Assembly: GCA_964420365.1 (NCBI GenBank)
Contig: CAYQTA010000015.1
Coordinates: 22,163-86,162, forward strand
Direction of reading: 5' to 3'
Length of the DNA stretch: 64,000 nt
Source of the DNA: JAMOQA01 sp964420365
GTDB lineage: Bacteria > Acidobacteriota > Polarisedimenticolia > J045
Part shown: one piece after another, positions 42,493 to 50,884 of the stretch
Layout: every line of letters begins with the position of its first letter
Numbering within the stretch: the stretch's first letter is position 1
The notes under the pieces: generated by a model
Seen by the model: only the letters and a program-made list of their open reading frames with translations
Told to the model about the DNA's origin: nothing
The model's database searches: none
Position numbers and translations under genes: made by a program

Positions 42493-44093
42493 ACCGGGCC
42501 GGCCTGGTGCTGCTGCTCCACGCGCACCTTCCCTGGGTGCGCCACCCGGAGCTCCCGTTCTTCCTCGAGGAGCACTGGCTGTTCGAGGCGGTGGCGGAGA
42601 CCTACCTGCCGCTGATCGAGACGTTCCGCGGGCTGGAACGGGACGGCGTCCCGTTCCGCGTGACGCTCGACGTCTCGCCGACCCTGGCGGCGATGCTCGC
42701 CGACCCGCTCCTGCGGACCCGGACCGGGGCCTACTTCGAGCGGCTGCTCGAGCTCCTGGAGAAGGAAACGGAGCGGACCCGCGGCGACGAGGGGATCGGC
42801 CCGGTGGTCGCGTTCTACCGGGAGCGTCTCGGGCGGCTCTTCGCGCTGTGGCGGGACGAGCTCGGGGGCGACCTCCTGGCCGAGCTGGCCCGCCTCGAGG
42901 ACGCCGGGTGCCTCGAGCTCGCGACCTGCGTCGCCACTCACCCGCTGGTCCCGATGCTGATGGACTGGCCGGAGCTGGTCCGGGGCCAGGTGCGAACCGC
43001 CGTCCGGGAGCACGAGCGTCTCTTCGGCCGCCGCCCCCGCGGCACGTGGCTGCCCGAGTGCGCCTACGCACCGCCGGTGGAGCGGTACCTGGCCGAGGCG
43101 GGCCTCGAGTGGTTCGTGGTCGACGCCCACGTCCTCGAGGGGGCGCGCCCCCGGCCCCGGGCCGGGGTCCACGCGCCGGCCTGGACCTCCCACGGGGTCG
43201 CCGCCTTCGCCCGGGACGTGGAGCCGTCGCGCCAGGTCTGGTCCGCCGAGGCGGGTTACCCGGGCGATCCGCTCTACCGGGAGTTCTACCGGGACGTGGG
43301 ATGGGACCTGCCCCTCGAGTACATCCGGCCGTACATCGACCCGGACGGCACCCGGATGTTCACCGGCCTCAAGTACTACCGGATCACCGACCGGCGGAGC
43401 GATCACCGGGAGCCGTACCACCCGGGGTGGGCGCGGCGGCGGGCGGACGACCACGCCGGCCACTTCTTCGACTCGCGCCTCGCCCAGGTGCGCCACCTCG
43501 CGGGCGTGCTGGACCGGCCGCCGGTGATCGTCTGTCCCTACGACGCGGAGCTGTTCGGCCACTGGTGGTTCGAGGGGCCCTGGTTCCTCGGGTTCCTGCT
43601 GCGGAAGTTCGCCTACGACCAGGACCTCCTGGACACGGTCACTCCGTCGGACGTCCTCGCCCGGGCGCCGGTGCAGGAGGCGGTCGACCTGGAGCCCGGC
43701 ACGTGGGGGGCGGGGGGGTACTTCGACGTCTGGCTCGGGGCGGCCAACGACTGGTGCATGCCCCACCAGGTCGGCGTCTCGGAGCGACTCGCCCGGCGCC
43801 TGCGGGAGTACCACGAGGGACGGGGGACGCCGTTCCTCGAGCCGGCCCTCCGGGAGCGAATCCTGCGCCAGGCGACCCGGGAGGCGATGCTCGCCCAGGG
43901 GAGCGACTGGCCCTTCCTGATGAGCACCGGGACGGCGGTCGACTACGCGAAGCGGCGGTTCCTCGAGCACGTCGGCCGCTTCCACCGCCTGGACACCATG
44001 CTGGAGACCGGCGAAGTGGACCTGGAGTTCGTCGAGCTGTGCGAGGCGCGGGACGGTCTCTTCCCCGGCCTGGACCTCGCCGACTTCGCCTGA
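42489..44093 (+). CDS. GH57-family 1,4-alpha-glucan branching enzyme
   Basis: The 534 residues begin with VLLLHAHLPWVRHPE, typical of GH57/DUF1957 proteins. The nucleophile Glu is in GTWLPECAYAP and the acid/base Asp is in CPYDAELFGHWWFEGP. The C-terminal DUF1957 helices (about 420-530) are present. The enzyme forms alpha-1,6 branches in glycogen-like polymers and is an alternative to GH13 GlgB. The ATG overlaps the DUF4912 stop. Confidence 0.9.
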   Translation: MNRAGLVLLLHAHLPWVRHPELPFFLEEHWLFEAVAETYLPLIETFRGLERDGVPFRVTLDVSPTLAAMLADPLLRTRTGAYFERLLELLEKETERTRGDEGIGPVVAFYRERLGRLFALWRDELGGDLLAELARLEDAGCLELATCVATHPLVPMLMDWPELVRGQVRTAVREHERLFGRRPRGTWLPECAYAPPVERYLAEAGLEWFVVDAHVLEGARPRPRAGVHAPAWTSHGVAAFARDVEPSRQVWSAEAGYPGDPLYREFYRDVGWDLPLEYIRPYIDPDGTRMFTGLKYYRITDRRSDHREPYHPGWARRRADDHAGHFFDSRLAQVRHLAGVLDRPPVIVCPYDAELFGHWWFEGPWFLGFLLRKFAYDQDLLDTVTPSDVLARAPVQEAVDLEPGTWGAGGYFDVWLGAANDWCMPHQVGVSERLARRLREYHEGRGTPFLEPALRERILRQATREAMLAQGSDWPFLMSTGTAVDYAKRRFLEHVGRFHRLDTMLETGEVDLEFVELCEARDGLFPGLDLADFA

Positions 44094-44103
44094 GGGGACG
44101 CCC

Positions 44104-44973
44104 GTGAAACACGAGGAGGAGATGGTCTCCCTCGTGGACGCCCTCGCCCGCGTCCGCGTCGTCCTGGTCGAGCCCCACTACCACGGAAACCTTGGCCAGG
44201 TCGCCCGGGCGATGCGCAACTTCGGTCTCTCGCGCCTGGTGCTCGCCGGCGGCCGGGCCGACCCGGACCACGAGGAGGCCCGCTGGTACGCCCGGGACGA
44301 GGGAGAGCCGGTCCTCGATGCCGCGGTCCGGGCGGGCTCCCTCGCCGAGGCCGTGCGGGACTGCCGGCTCGTGATCGGCACGTCCCGGCGCCTCGGCAAG
44401 CGGCGCGGCCCCGGGGAGATGCCCGAGGAGCTGTTCGAGGAGGCCCGTCCCTGGGAGGTTCCCTGGGAGACGGCGCTGGTCTTCGGGCGGGAGGCCCACG
44501 GGCTCTCCACGGACGAGCTGGACCTCTGTCACCGGATCCTCTGGATCCCGACCGACCCGGCCTGCCCCTCGATGAACCTCTCCCACGCGGTGGCGGTCAC
44601 CGGCTACGCCCTCGCCCGGGTCGCCCGGGCCGCCCTCGGGACCGAGCCGCGGCCGTGGGAGTTCACGCCGGCGACCCACGAGCAGGTGGAGGCGATGTTT
44701 CTCCACGCCCGCCGGGTCTGGCTCCGGATCGGGTACCTGAAGGAGCAGAACCCCGACGCCATCCTCCATCGCTGGCGGCGCATCCTCGGGCGGGCCGGCC
44801 TGTCCGAGCGGGACGTGCGGGTGATCCGCGCGATGCTCCACCAGACGGAGTGGGTGGCGACCGTTGCCGGGATCCCGGAGGGCGGGCCCTCCGCGGCGCC
44901 CCCGGAACTGTTCGACAAGCACGGGGGAATCAAGCCCCCGCCCCCGCCGGAGGTCGACGGCGAGGGAGATTGA
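44104..44973 (+). CDS. trmJ: SPOUT tRNA/rRNA methyltransferase, TrmJ-like
   Basis: The 289 residues contain the SpoU/TrmJ motifs: VRVVLVEPHYHGNLGQVARAMRNFG, TALVFGREAHGLSTDEL, and the knot end PSMNLSHAVAVTGYALARVA. The extra C-terminal helical domain (about 185-265) is TrmJ-like. TrmJ adds a 2'-O-methyl at tRNA position 32. GTG start with GAGGGGACGCCC upstream, 10 bases after the GH57 stop. Confidence 0.85.
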   Translation: MKHEEEMVSLVDALARVRVVLVEPHYHGNLGQVARAMRNFGLSRLVLAGGRADPDHEEARWYARDEGEPVLDAAVRAGSLAEAVRDCRLVIGTSRRLGKRRGPGEMPEELFEEARPWEVPWETALVFGREAHGLSTDELDLCHRILWIPTDPACPSMNLSHAVAVTGYALARVARAALGTEPRPWEFTPATHEQVEAMFLHARRVWLRIGYLKEQNPDAILHRWRRILGRAGLSERDVRVIRAMLHQTEWVATVAGIPEGGPSAAPPELFDKHGGIKPPPPPEVDGEGD

Positions 44974-45101
44974 ACCGCTCGCCCCCGCGGAGCGGCCGTT
45001 CGTTCGGGATGCCGCGTCCGCCGGGGGATTCCCGCGTAGGAACCCGCGCTAGCATGGATCGCCCGTCGTTGCCCGGCGGGTTGCCAGGAGGAGGCCGGGA
45101 G

Positions 45102-46004
45102 ATGCCGATCCTCGAGTTCCGCGAGGTCCACAAGAGCTACGGCGACGTCCACGCGGTCCGGGGCGTCTCCCTCGCCGTCGAGCAGGGGGAGGTCTTCGGC
45201 CTCCTCGGCCCGAACGGCGCCGGGAAGACGACCCTGATCCGGATCCTGATGGACATCATCCGGGCCGATGCCGGCGAGGTGTTCCTGTTCGGGGAACCGT
45301 TCCGGCGGGACCACCTGGACCGGGTCGGCTACCTTCCCGAGGAGCGCGGCCTGTACAGGAAGCAGAAGGTCCTCGACATCCTCGCCTACTTCGGCCAGCT
45401 CAAGGGGCTCTCCCTCGCGAGGGCGAGGGACCGGGCGTTCCTCTGGCTCCAGAAGATCGGCCTGCCGCAGGTGGCCTCCTGGAAGGTGGAGCAGCTCTCG
45501 AAGGGCATGGGGCAGAAGGTCCAGCTCGCCGCGACGCTGCTCCACGGCCCGGAGATGTGCGTCCTCGACGAGCCGTTCTCGGGCCTCGACCCGGTCAACG
45601 TCCGGCTGGTGCGGGAGCTGATCCTCGAGCAGAAGGAGAAGGGTCGCTCGGTGATCCTCTCGACCCACCAGATGAACGAGGTCGAGGCGCTCTGCGACCG
45701 GGTCGGCCTCGTCCACCGGGGCCGCCTCGTGGTCAGCGGAACGGTCGAGGAGGTCCGGGAGCGCTACAGCGACCCGGAGGTGCTGGTCGAGGTCCGGGGC
45801 GACCTGCCCGAGGTCCCGGAGGTCACCGCCCGCCGGCGGCAGGAGGACGGTGCCTGGCGGCTCACCCTCCGGGAGGGGGTGGAACCGCCCCGGGCCCTGG
45901 CGGCCCTGGTCGCGGCCGGCGCGGAGATCGAGCGCTTCGAGAAGGTGCTGGCGCCGATGGAGGAGGTCTTCGTCCGCGTCGTCGGCGAGGAGGAGGCGGC
46001 ATGA
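45102..46004 (+). CDS. ABC transporter ATP-binding protein (NatA-like)
   Basis: The 300 residues have Walker A GPNGAGKTT, a Q-loop region (GYLPEERGLYRKQK), the signature SKGMGQKVQLA, Walker B MCVLDEPFSGLD and a switch His in STHQM. A C-terminal extension (about 215-300) is typical of Na+-exporter NatA-type subunits. GGAGGAGGCCGGGAG precedes the ATG. Its stop overlaps the permease start. Confidence 0.92.
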   Translation: MPILEFREVHKSYGDVHAVRGVSLAVEQGEVFGLLGPNGAGKTTLIRILMDIIRADAGEVFLFGEPFRRDHLDRVGYLPEERGLYRKQKVLDILAYFGQLKGLSLARARDRAFLWLQKIGLPQVASWKVEQLSKGMGQKVQLAATLLHGPEMCVLDEPFSGLDPVNVRLVRELILEQKEKGRSVILSTHQMNEVEALCDRVGLVHRGRLVVSGTVEEVRERYSDPEVLVEVRGDLPEVPEVTARRRQEDGAWRLTLREGVEPPRALAALVAAGAEIERFEKVLAPMEEVFVRVVGEEEAA

Positions 46005-47332
46005 TCCGCTGGCGCAAGGTCAAGGCGGTGGCGACCTTCGAGTTCCTCTCGACGGTCCGGCGGAAGGGCTGGCTGATCATGACCCTCGGGATGCCGATGT
46101 TCATGATCGCCTACGGGGCGATCGTGTCCGTTCCCGGCTACATGATCGAGAAGAAGAAGAGCGAGGTCCGCACCTGGGGCGTGATCGACAAGGCCGGCAT
46201 CCTGCACCTCGAGGGGGACGTGGAGGCGGAGCTGCCGGAGGTCCCGGCGGAGGCGCGGGAGATTGCCCGGGCGACCGGCCGGGAGGGCGAGCTCGAAGCC
46301 GCCCTCCGCCAGGGGAACGCGATCTTCCGTCCCTACCGGGACGAGCAGGAGGCGAGGCGTGCCCTCGAGGGGGGTGAGATCCGGGGCTACTACGTCCTGC
46401 CGGAAGACTGGATGGAGACCGGGAAGGTGATCTTCGTCCGCCGCGAATCGGCGGGGATCACCGAGGTCAACGGCGCACGCTCCCAGCTCCGCCGCCTCGT
46501 CATCTCCCGCCTCCTCGCCGACCGCGTGCCGGAGGAGGTGGCGCGACGCATCCGGGAACCGATCGCCGACCTGGAAGACCTGGTGATCCGCAAGGACGGC
46601 TCCCTCACCCGGGGCTCGGTCGCCGAGGAGCTCTCGAAGATCTTCGTCCCGATCGTCTTCGCCGTCCTGCTGATGATCTCGGTGCTCAGCGGGTCCGGCT
46701 ACCTGCTCCACGCGGTCGCCACCGAGAAGGAGAACAAGCTGGTCGAGGTGCTGCTCTCCTCGGCCGAGCCGGACGAGATCCTCGCGGGCAAGCTCCTCGG
46801 CCTCGGCGGGGCGGCGATGATCCAGGTGGTCACCTGGTTCGGGATGGTGGTCGTTGCGGGGCTCGTCTTCGCCGGCGCGCTGTCGTCGGCCGGGATCCGG
46901 GTGCCGTGGGGCGTGATCACCCTCGCGGTGCCGCTGTTCGTCCTCGCCTACCTCTTCGTCGGCACCCTGATGCTCGCCACCGGGTCCATCGGCAACACGC
47001 TGAAGGAGAGCCAGCAGTACTCGATGCTGTGGTCGATCCTGATGGTCCTGCCGATGGTGATGATGGGTGCGTTCATCGCGGATCCCCACGGGATCATTCC
47101 GCGGGTGCTGACCTGGATCCCGTTCGCGACGCCGGTCTCGCTGATGTTGCGGGTGGCGATGGACCCGGCGGGAATCGCGTGGTGGGAGATCGCCGGGCCG
47201 ATGCTGCTGCTCGCGGCCTCCGCGTGGCTGGCCCTCCGGTTCGGGGCGCGTCTCTTCCGGGTGGGGATCCTGCTCTCGGGTTCGCGGCCGAGCCTCCGGG
47301 CGATCCTGCGCCAGGCCCGCCTGGCCCCCTGA
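46001..47332 (+). CDS. ABC transporter permease (NatB-like)
   Basis: The 443 residues have one N-terminal span (about 25-50), a large extracytoplasmic domain (about 55-215), and five to six C-terminal spans, with VATEKENKLVEVLLSS, the conserved cytoplasmic helix of NatB/CcmB-type permeases. With the preceding ATPase it forms an exporter of ions or small molecules. The ATG overlaps the upstream stop (ATGA). Repeat copy 4 follows directly. Confidence 0.9.
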   Translation: MIRWRKVKAVATFEFLSTVRRKGWLIMTLGMPMFMIAYGAIVSVPGYMIEKKKSEVRTWGVIDKAGILHLEGDVEAELPEVPAEAREIARATGREGELEAALRQGNAIFRPYRDEQEARRALEGGEIRGYYVLPEDWMETGKVIFVRRESAGITEVNGARSQLRRLVISRLLADRVPEEVARRIREPIADLEDLVIRKDGSLTRGSVAEELSKIFVPIVFAVLLMISVLSGSGYLLHAVATEKENKLVEVLLSSAEPDEILAGKLLGLGGAAMIQVVTWFGMVVVAGLVFAGALSSAGIRVPWGVITLAVPLFVLAYLFVGTLMLATGSIGNTLKESQQYSMLWSILMVLPMVMMGAFIADPHGIIPRVLTWIPFATPVSLMLRVAMDPAGIAWWEIAGPMLLLAASAWLALRFGARLFRVGILLSGSRPSLRAILRQARLAP

Positions 47333-47340
47333 AGCCCGCG

Positions 47341-47473
47341 CGGCGCGTTGCGCCGCCCGGGCCGCCTTCCGGCGGCCCCTACGAGACCCGCGGGTCGCCT
47401 TCCAGCGACGCCTGGGCGATCCGCGTCATCAGGGCTTCCGTGGGGGCTCGTAAGGGCGGCCGGGAGGCCGCCC
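47341..47473. repeat. Dispersed palindromic intergenic repeat, copy 4 (bounded element)
   Basis: GGCGC-gtt-GCGCC, then GGGCCGCC-ttcc-GGCGGCCC (47359-47378) with CTACGAGAC, then a degraded GGGTCGCC (from 47392), and at the right end GGGCGGCC-ggga-GGCCGCCC (47454-47473) preceded by CTCGTAAG. The two ends are inverted copies, giving a unit of about 115-130 bp between convergent genes. Confidence 0.65.
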
Positions 47474-47507
47474 GCCGGCGAGGGGCGCGGTCGATGCCCG
47501 AACCGAC

Positions 47508-48461
47508 TCAGGACCGGCCGTGGATCCCGGGAAAGCGCCGCACCCAGAACCGGTGCCCGCCGTGCTCCACCGCCAGGATCTCCCCGGCCTCGACCATCTG
47601 CTCGAGCAGCTCCGGCCCGCGGCCCGCCTTGGCGAGCAGTTCCCGCACCGCGTCGTCCCGCAGCGGGTGCACCGACGTCACCGCCAGGATGTCCTCCCGC
47701 GGGTCGCCGCTGATCGCCACGTCGCCCCCCTCCCATCCGACCAGCAGCTCCACCCGGAGGCCCCGCTCCCGGAACGCCTCGAAGGCGGCCAGCACCCGGT
47801 CCTCGGGCGGCGGCTCCACCCACTCCTCGGCGGGCGGCCGCGTCGGCACGGCGAGGTACGCCACCGCCGGCCGCACGCGCGCGAGGAAGGCGGCGATCCG
47901 CTCGGCCTCCTCCCGCGAGTCGTTCACGTCCCGCACCAGCATCGTCTCGGTGACCAGCGTGCCGCGGTACGACGCCGCGAACGTTTCGATGCCGCCGAGC
48001 ACCGTCTCGGCGTCCAGGGAGGGGTGCGGGCGGTCGACCTTCCGGAACGTCCGCGGATCGACGGCATCCACCTTGACGCTGACCCAGTTCGCCTCGGCGA
48101 CGTCCTCCCGCACGTCCTCCCGGTGGAGGAGGGAGCCGTTCGTGATCACCGCCACGGGCACGCCGTGGGGGCGGATCGCCCGGATCTCCTCGCCGAGATG
48201 GACGTCGAGCGTCGGCTCTCCGTCCGGCACGAACGTCACCCAGTCGAGGGGTTCGCCCGCCTCCCGGCACTCGCGCACCCGGCCGATCACCTCGGCCGCG
48301 ATCTCCGCCGGGGCAAGGAACTCGCGCCGTTCCACCCCGTGGCGGGGAGTCCTGCCCACCTGGCAGTAGACGCACGAGTACGTGCAGTGCTTCGGGGGAA
48401 TGTTGTTGACCCCGAGGCTGCGCCCGAGGCGGCGGGAGGGTACGGGGCCGAAGACGGGCAT
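47508..48461 (-). CDS. Radical SAM protein, COG0731 type
   Basis: The 317 residues begin VFGPVPSRRLGRSLGVNN, then CTYSCVYCQ (about 26-34), the CxxxCxxC iron-sulfur cluster site. FVPDGEPTLD and AVITNGSLL complete the radical SAM core. COG0731 includes tRNA-modifying wyosine-type enzymes in archaea; bacterial members are largely uncharacterised. A C-terminal region (about 235-317) looks like a winged helix. GGAGGTCCC precedes the ATG. It is divergent from yjbQ. Confidence 0.88.
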   Translation of the reverse strand: MPVFGPVPSRRLGRSLGVNNIPPKHCTYSCVYCQVGRTPRHGVERREFLAPAEIAAEVIGRVRECREAGEPLDWVTFVPDGEPTLDVHLGEEIRAIRPHGVPVAVITNGSLLHREDVREDVAEANWVSVKVDAVDPRTFRKVDRPHPSLDAETVLGGIETFAASYRGTLVTETMLVRDVNDSREEAERIAAFLARVRPAVAYLAVPTRPPAEEWVEPPPEDRVLAAFEAFRERGLRVELLVGWEGGDVAISGDPREDILAVTSVHPLRDDAVRELLAKAGRGPELLEQMVEAGEILAVEHGGHRFWVRRFPGIHGRS

Positions 48462-48531
48462 GGGACCTCCGGGGGGGCGGGACGTCCAGGGGGAGCGAGG
48501 GTAGCATTCGGGCCGGGAAGGAGGCGAGGCG

Positions 48532-48951
48532 ATGGCGGTCCACGGGGAGACGTTCACGGTGGAGACCCGGGGGAAGGGGACGGTGGAGATCACCGGCGAG
48601 GTGGAACGGATCGTCCGGGCCTCGGGCATCCGCGAGGGGATCGCCCTCGTCTTTACCCGCCACACCTCTGCGAGCCTGGTCGTCATGGAGAACGCCGACC
48701 CGACCGCCCGGGCCGACCTCGAGGCGTTCCTCGAGCGGCTGGTTCCCGAGGGGGACCCCCTCTGGCGCCATACCCTCGAGGGCCCGGACGATTCGCCCGC
48801 CCACGTCCGGATGGCCCTCACCCGCACGTCGGAGGCGCTCCCGGTGGAGGAGGGTCGCCTGGCCCTCGGCACGTGGCAGGGGATCTTCCTCTTCGAGCAC
48901 CGCCGGGCCCCCCACCGTCGCCGCGTCGTCGTCAAGGTCGTCGGTGACTGA
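48532..48951 (+). CDS. yjbQ: YjbQ/UPF0047 family protein
   Basis: The 139 residues are a full-length YjbQ: TVEITGEVERIV, LVFTRHTSASLVVMENADP, HVRMALTRTSEALPVEEGRLALGTWQGIFLFEHR. The conserved His and Asp residues suggest metal or phosphate binding; the Escherichia coli member can replace thiamine-phosphate synthase weakly. GGAAGGAGGCGAGGCG precedes the ATG. Its last 20 bases overlap the convergent MFS gene. Confidence 0.9.
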   Translation: MAVHGETFTVETRGKGTVEITGEVERIVRASGIREGIALVFTRHTSASLVVMENADPTARADLEAFLERLVPEGDPLWRHTLEGPDDSPAHVRMALTRTSEALPVEEGRLALGTWQGIFLFEHRRAPHRRRVVVKVVGD

Positions 48952-50164
48952 CGGGGTCGCGGGGCAGGAACCAGGCGGCGGCGGCCCCGGAGAGGGCGAG
49001 GAGGGCGCTGACGACGAAGGACGTCGCGAGGCCCCACCGGTCGCCCATCCAGCCCACGAGGACGACGACCACGGAGCGGGCGGCGAAGCCGACGGTCATG
49101 TAGACGCCGTTGGCGAGGGCGGGACGGCTCCCGGCACGCTCCTGGACGAGGGCGAGGAGCACCGGGTTCGTCGCGAAGGCGACGAGGCCGAGCGCGACGA
49201 GGCACGGGAAGAGGAGCACCGGCGGGGCGACGACCATGGCGAGCATCGCCAGCGGGGAGGCGGTGGTCACGAAGAGCAGCACCCGCCGCCGGCCGAACCG
49301 GTCGCTGACCGTCCCCGAGAGGAGCGCCCCGACCGCTCCCGCCCCCTGGATCACCGCGAGGGCGATCCCGCCGAGCCAGACCGAGCCGCCCCGGGCGACG
49401 ACGAAGGCGGGGAGGAACACCCCGGCCGCCGCCGACAGGAACGAGCGCCCCATGATCACCGCGGAGACCGCGACCAGGATCCGCACGAGCGGCCCCCAGG
49501 GCTCCCGGTGATCCCCGGCGGGGTCGGCCGCCTCCCGCCGCGCCCGGTCGGCCCGGGCGGCGGCCCGGGCAGCGTTCGAGCCGAGGCCGCGGGTGGCGAA
49601 GAAGAGCAGCACCGAGGTCGCCACCGCCGCCGGAACGAGCCGGGGGATGCCCTCCGGGCCCCAGAGCGTGACCGCCGAGAGCACGAGGAGCGGCCCCGCG
49701 CTCCGGGCCCCTTCCCCGGCGACCATGAAGAGGGACATCCCGGTCCCGACCCGCTTCCCCGAGGCCCGGGCGAGGACGACCGGGGCCGGGACGTGCCAGA
49801 GCGCCGAGCCGAGCCCCCCGAGGAACAGGAGCAGGGCGAGCGCCTCCCGGCTCGGGGCGACCCCGATCAGGGACATGGAGACGGCGGTGAGGGTCGGGGC
49901 CACGACCAGCAGGAGGCGCAGGTTCACCCGGTCGGCGATCCAGCCGAGCAGGACGTTCCCGAAGGAGGGAAGCCGCTGGAAGATCGTCAGGACGCCGGCG
50001 GCGGTATAGGAGAGCCCGAGCCGCTCCTGGAGCAGCGGCAGCAGCGGCGCGAAGAAGGAGCTGTAGACGTCGTGGACGAAGTGCCCCCAGGAGATGGCGA
50101 GGACCGCCCCCCAGCGGGCGGGCTGGTCCCCCGCGGCCGGTCCGTCCTGGCGGCGCTCCTCCAT
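48932..50164 (-). CDS. MFS transporter, fosmidomycin-resistance-like
   Basis: The 410 residues form 12 membrane spans in two halves of six. The start WGAVLAISWGHFVHDVYSSFFAPLLPLLQ is typical of the Fsr group (drug or sugar-phosphate exporters). GWIADR and GTVSDRFGRRRVL are the loop 2-3 and 8-9 motifs. A long charged central loop separates the halves. The substrate is not predictable. Confidence 0.85.
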   Translation of the reverse strand: MEERRQDGPAAGDQPARWGAVLAISWGHFVHDVYSSFFAPLLPLLQERLGLSYTAAGVLTIFQRLPSFGNVLLGWIADRVNLRLLLVVAPTLTAVSMSLIGVAPSREALALLLFLGGLGSALWHVPAPVVLARASGKRVGTGMSLFMVAGEGARSAGPLLVLSAVTLWGPEGIPRLVPAAVATSVLLFFATRGLGSNAARAAARADRARREAADPAGDHREPWGPLVRILVAVSAVIMGRSFLSAAAGVFLPAFVVARGGSVWLGGIALAVIQGAGAVGALLSGTVSDRFGRRRVLLFVTTASPLAMLAMVVAPPVLLFPCLVALGLVAFATNPVLLALVQERAGSRPALANGVYMTVGFAARSVVVVLVGWMGDRWGLATSFVVSALLALSGAAAAWFLPRDPVSHRRP

Positions 50165-50213
50165 CGGCGGTCACTCCCGGGGAAAGGCCCGCCATGATAG
50201 CCCGGGACGTGGA

Positions 50214-50246
50214 AGGCGGGTGGTGGCCCCATGCCACCACCCGCCT
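50214..50246 (-). terminator. Hairpin after the Cys-rich protein gene
   Basis: A perfect 13-bp stem (50214-50226 with 50234-50246, 7-nt loop) lies 33 bases past the stop of the minus-strand gene ending at 50279. No T-run. Confidence 0.5.
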
Positions 50247-50278
50247 CCGACTGGTCGAGAGGAACGAAGGAGGGAAAC

Positions 50279-50722
50279 TCAGCTCTGCTTGCCCTTCATC
50301 ATCGAGGCGTGGTGCGGGCACTTCCCCTTGTCGCAGCCGGCGCAGGGGGAGGCCTTCCCGGACGCGGCCCTGGCGACCTGCTCCTGGAGGGCCCGGACGC
50401 CGCTGGCGTCCCTGGCGGCCAGCTCGATCACCACGTTCGGACCGTCGGCCCGGACCGTGCGGGTCACGCCCTTCGCGGCGACCGGGCAGCCGCCGTCACA
50501 AGGCTCGTGGGAGGCGATCTCCTTCGCCATCGCGGCCGCGTGGTTCGGGCAGCCGACGGCGAGGGTGATCCGGACCCCCTGCTTCGTGTTCTCGATCTTC
50601 TTCTCGAGGTTCTTGTCCGCGATGGGACAACCGGCGCCGTCCTTGCCGCACGCGAGGGCGGCCGGCGCGAAGACGAGGCCGAAGAGGGCGACGAGGGCGA
50701 TGGCGATACCGAGACGCTTCAT
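50279..50722 (-). CDS. Secreted Cys-rich protein, possibly metal-binding (147 aa)
   Basis: A signal peptide (about 1-25) is followed by a mature protein with nine or more Cys in CxxxxxC, CDGGC, CAGC and CPHH contexts and a C-terminal KCPHHASMMKGKQS rich in His and Met, which are ligands for copper, zinc or iron. The middle (VTRTVRADGPNVVIELAARD) is a small alpha/beta part. GGAAGGAGTCAGAC precedes the ATG. A palindrome over the promoter suggests control by a metal-sensing repressor. No family is recognised. Confidence 0.65.
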   Translation of the reverse strand: MKRLGIAIALVALFGLVFAPAALACGKDGAGCPIADKNLEKKIENTKQGVRITLAVGCPNHAAAMAKEIASHEPCDGGCPVAAKGVTRTVRADGPNVVIELAARDASGVRALQEQVARAASGKASPCAGCDKGKCPHHASMMKGKQS

Positions 50723-50739
50723 GTCTGACTCCTTCCGAG

Positions 50740-50768
50740 TTAGTAAGGCTTACTTGCTATGGCGCTAA
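50740..50768 (-). promoter_or_regulatory. Promoter with overlapping palindromic operator
   Basis: On the minus strand TTAGCG and TACTAA are 17 bases apart. The perfect palindrome AGTAAG-g-CTTACT (50742-50754) overlaps the -10 box. Its core TAAGGCTTA resembles the centre of DtxR/IdeR boxes. Binding by such a regulator is inference. Confidence 0.45.
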
Positions 50769-50884
50769 GATAACCCGCCCCTCCCGGGACCGCAAGGTGG
50801 TTTCCGGGTGCCGGTGGCTCCCTCCGGGGGCGCGCGGTATCTTCCGCGGGACCCGGGAGACGCAACCCCCGGGAGGAGCGGCGG

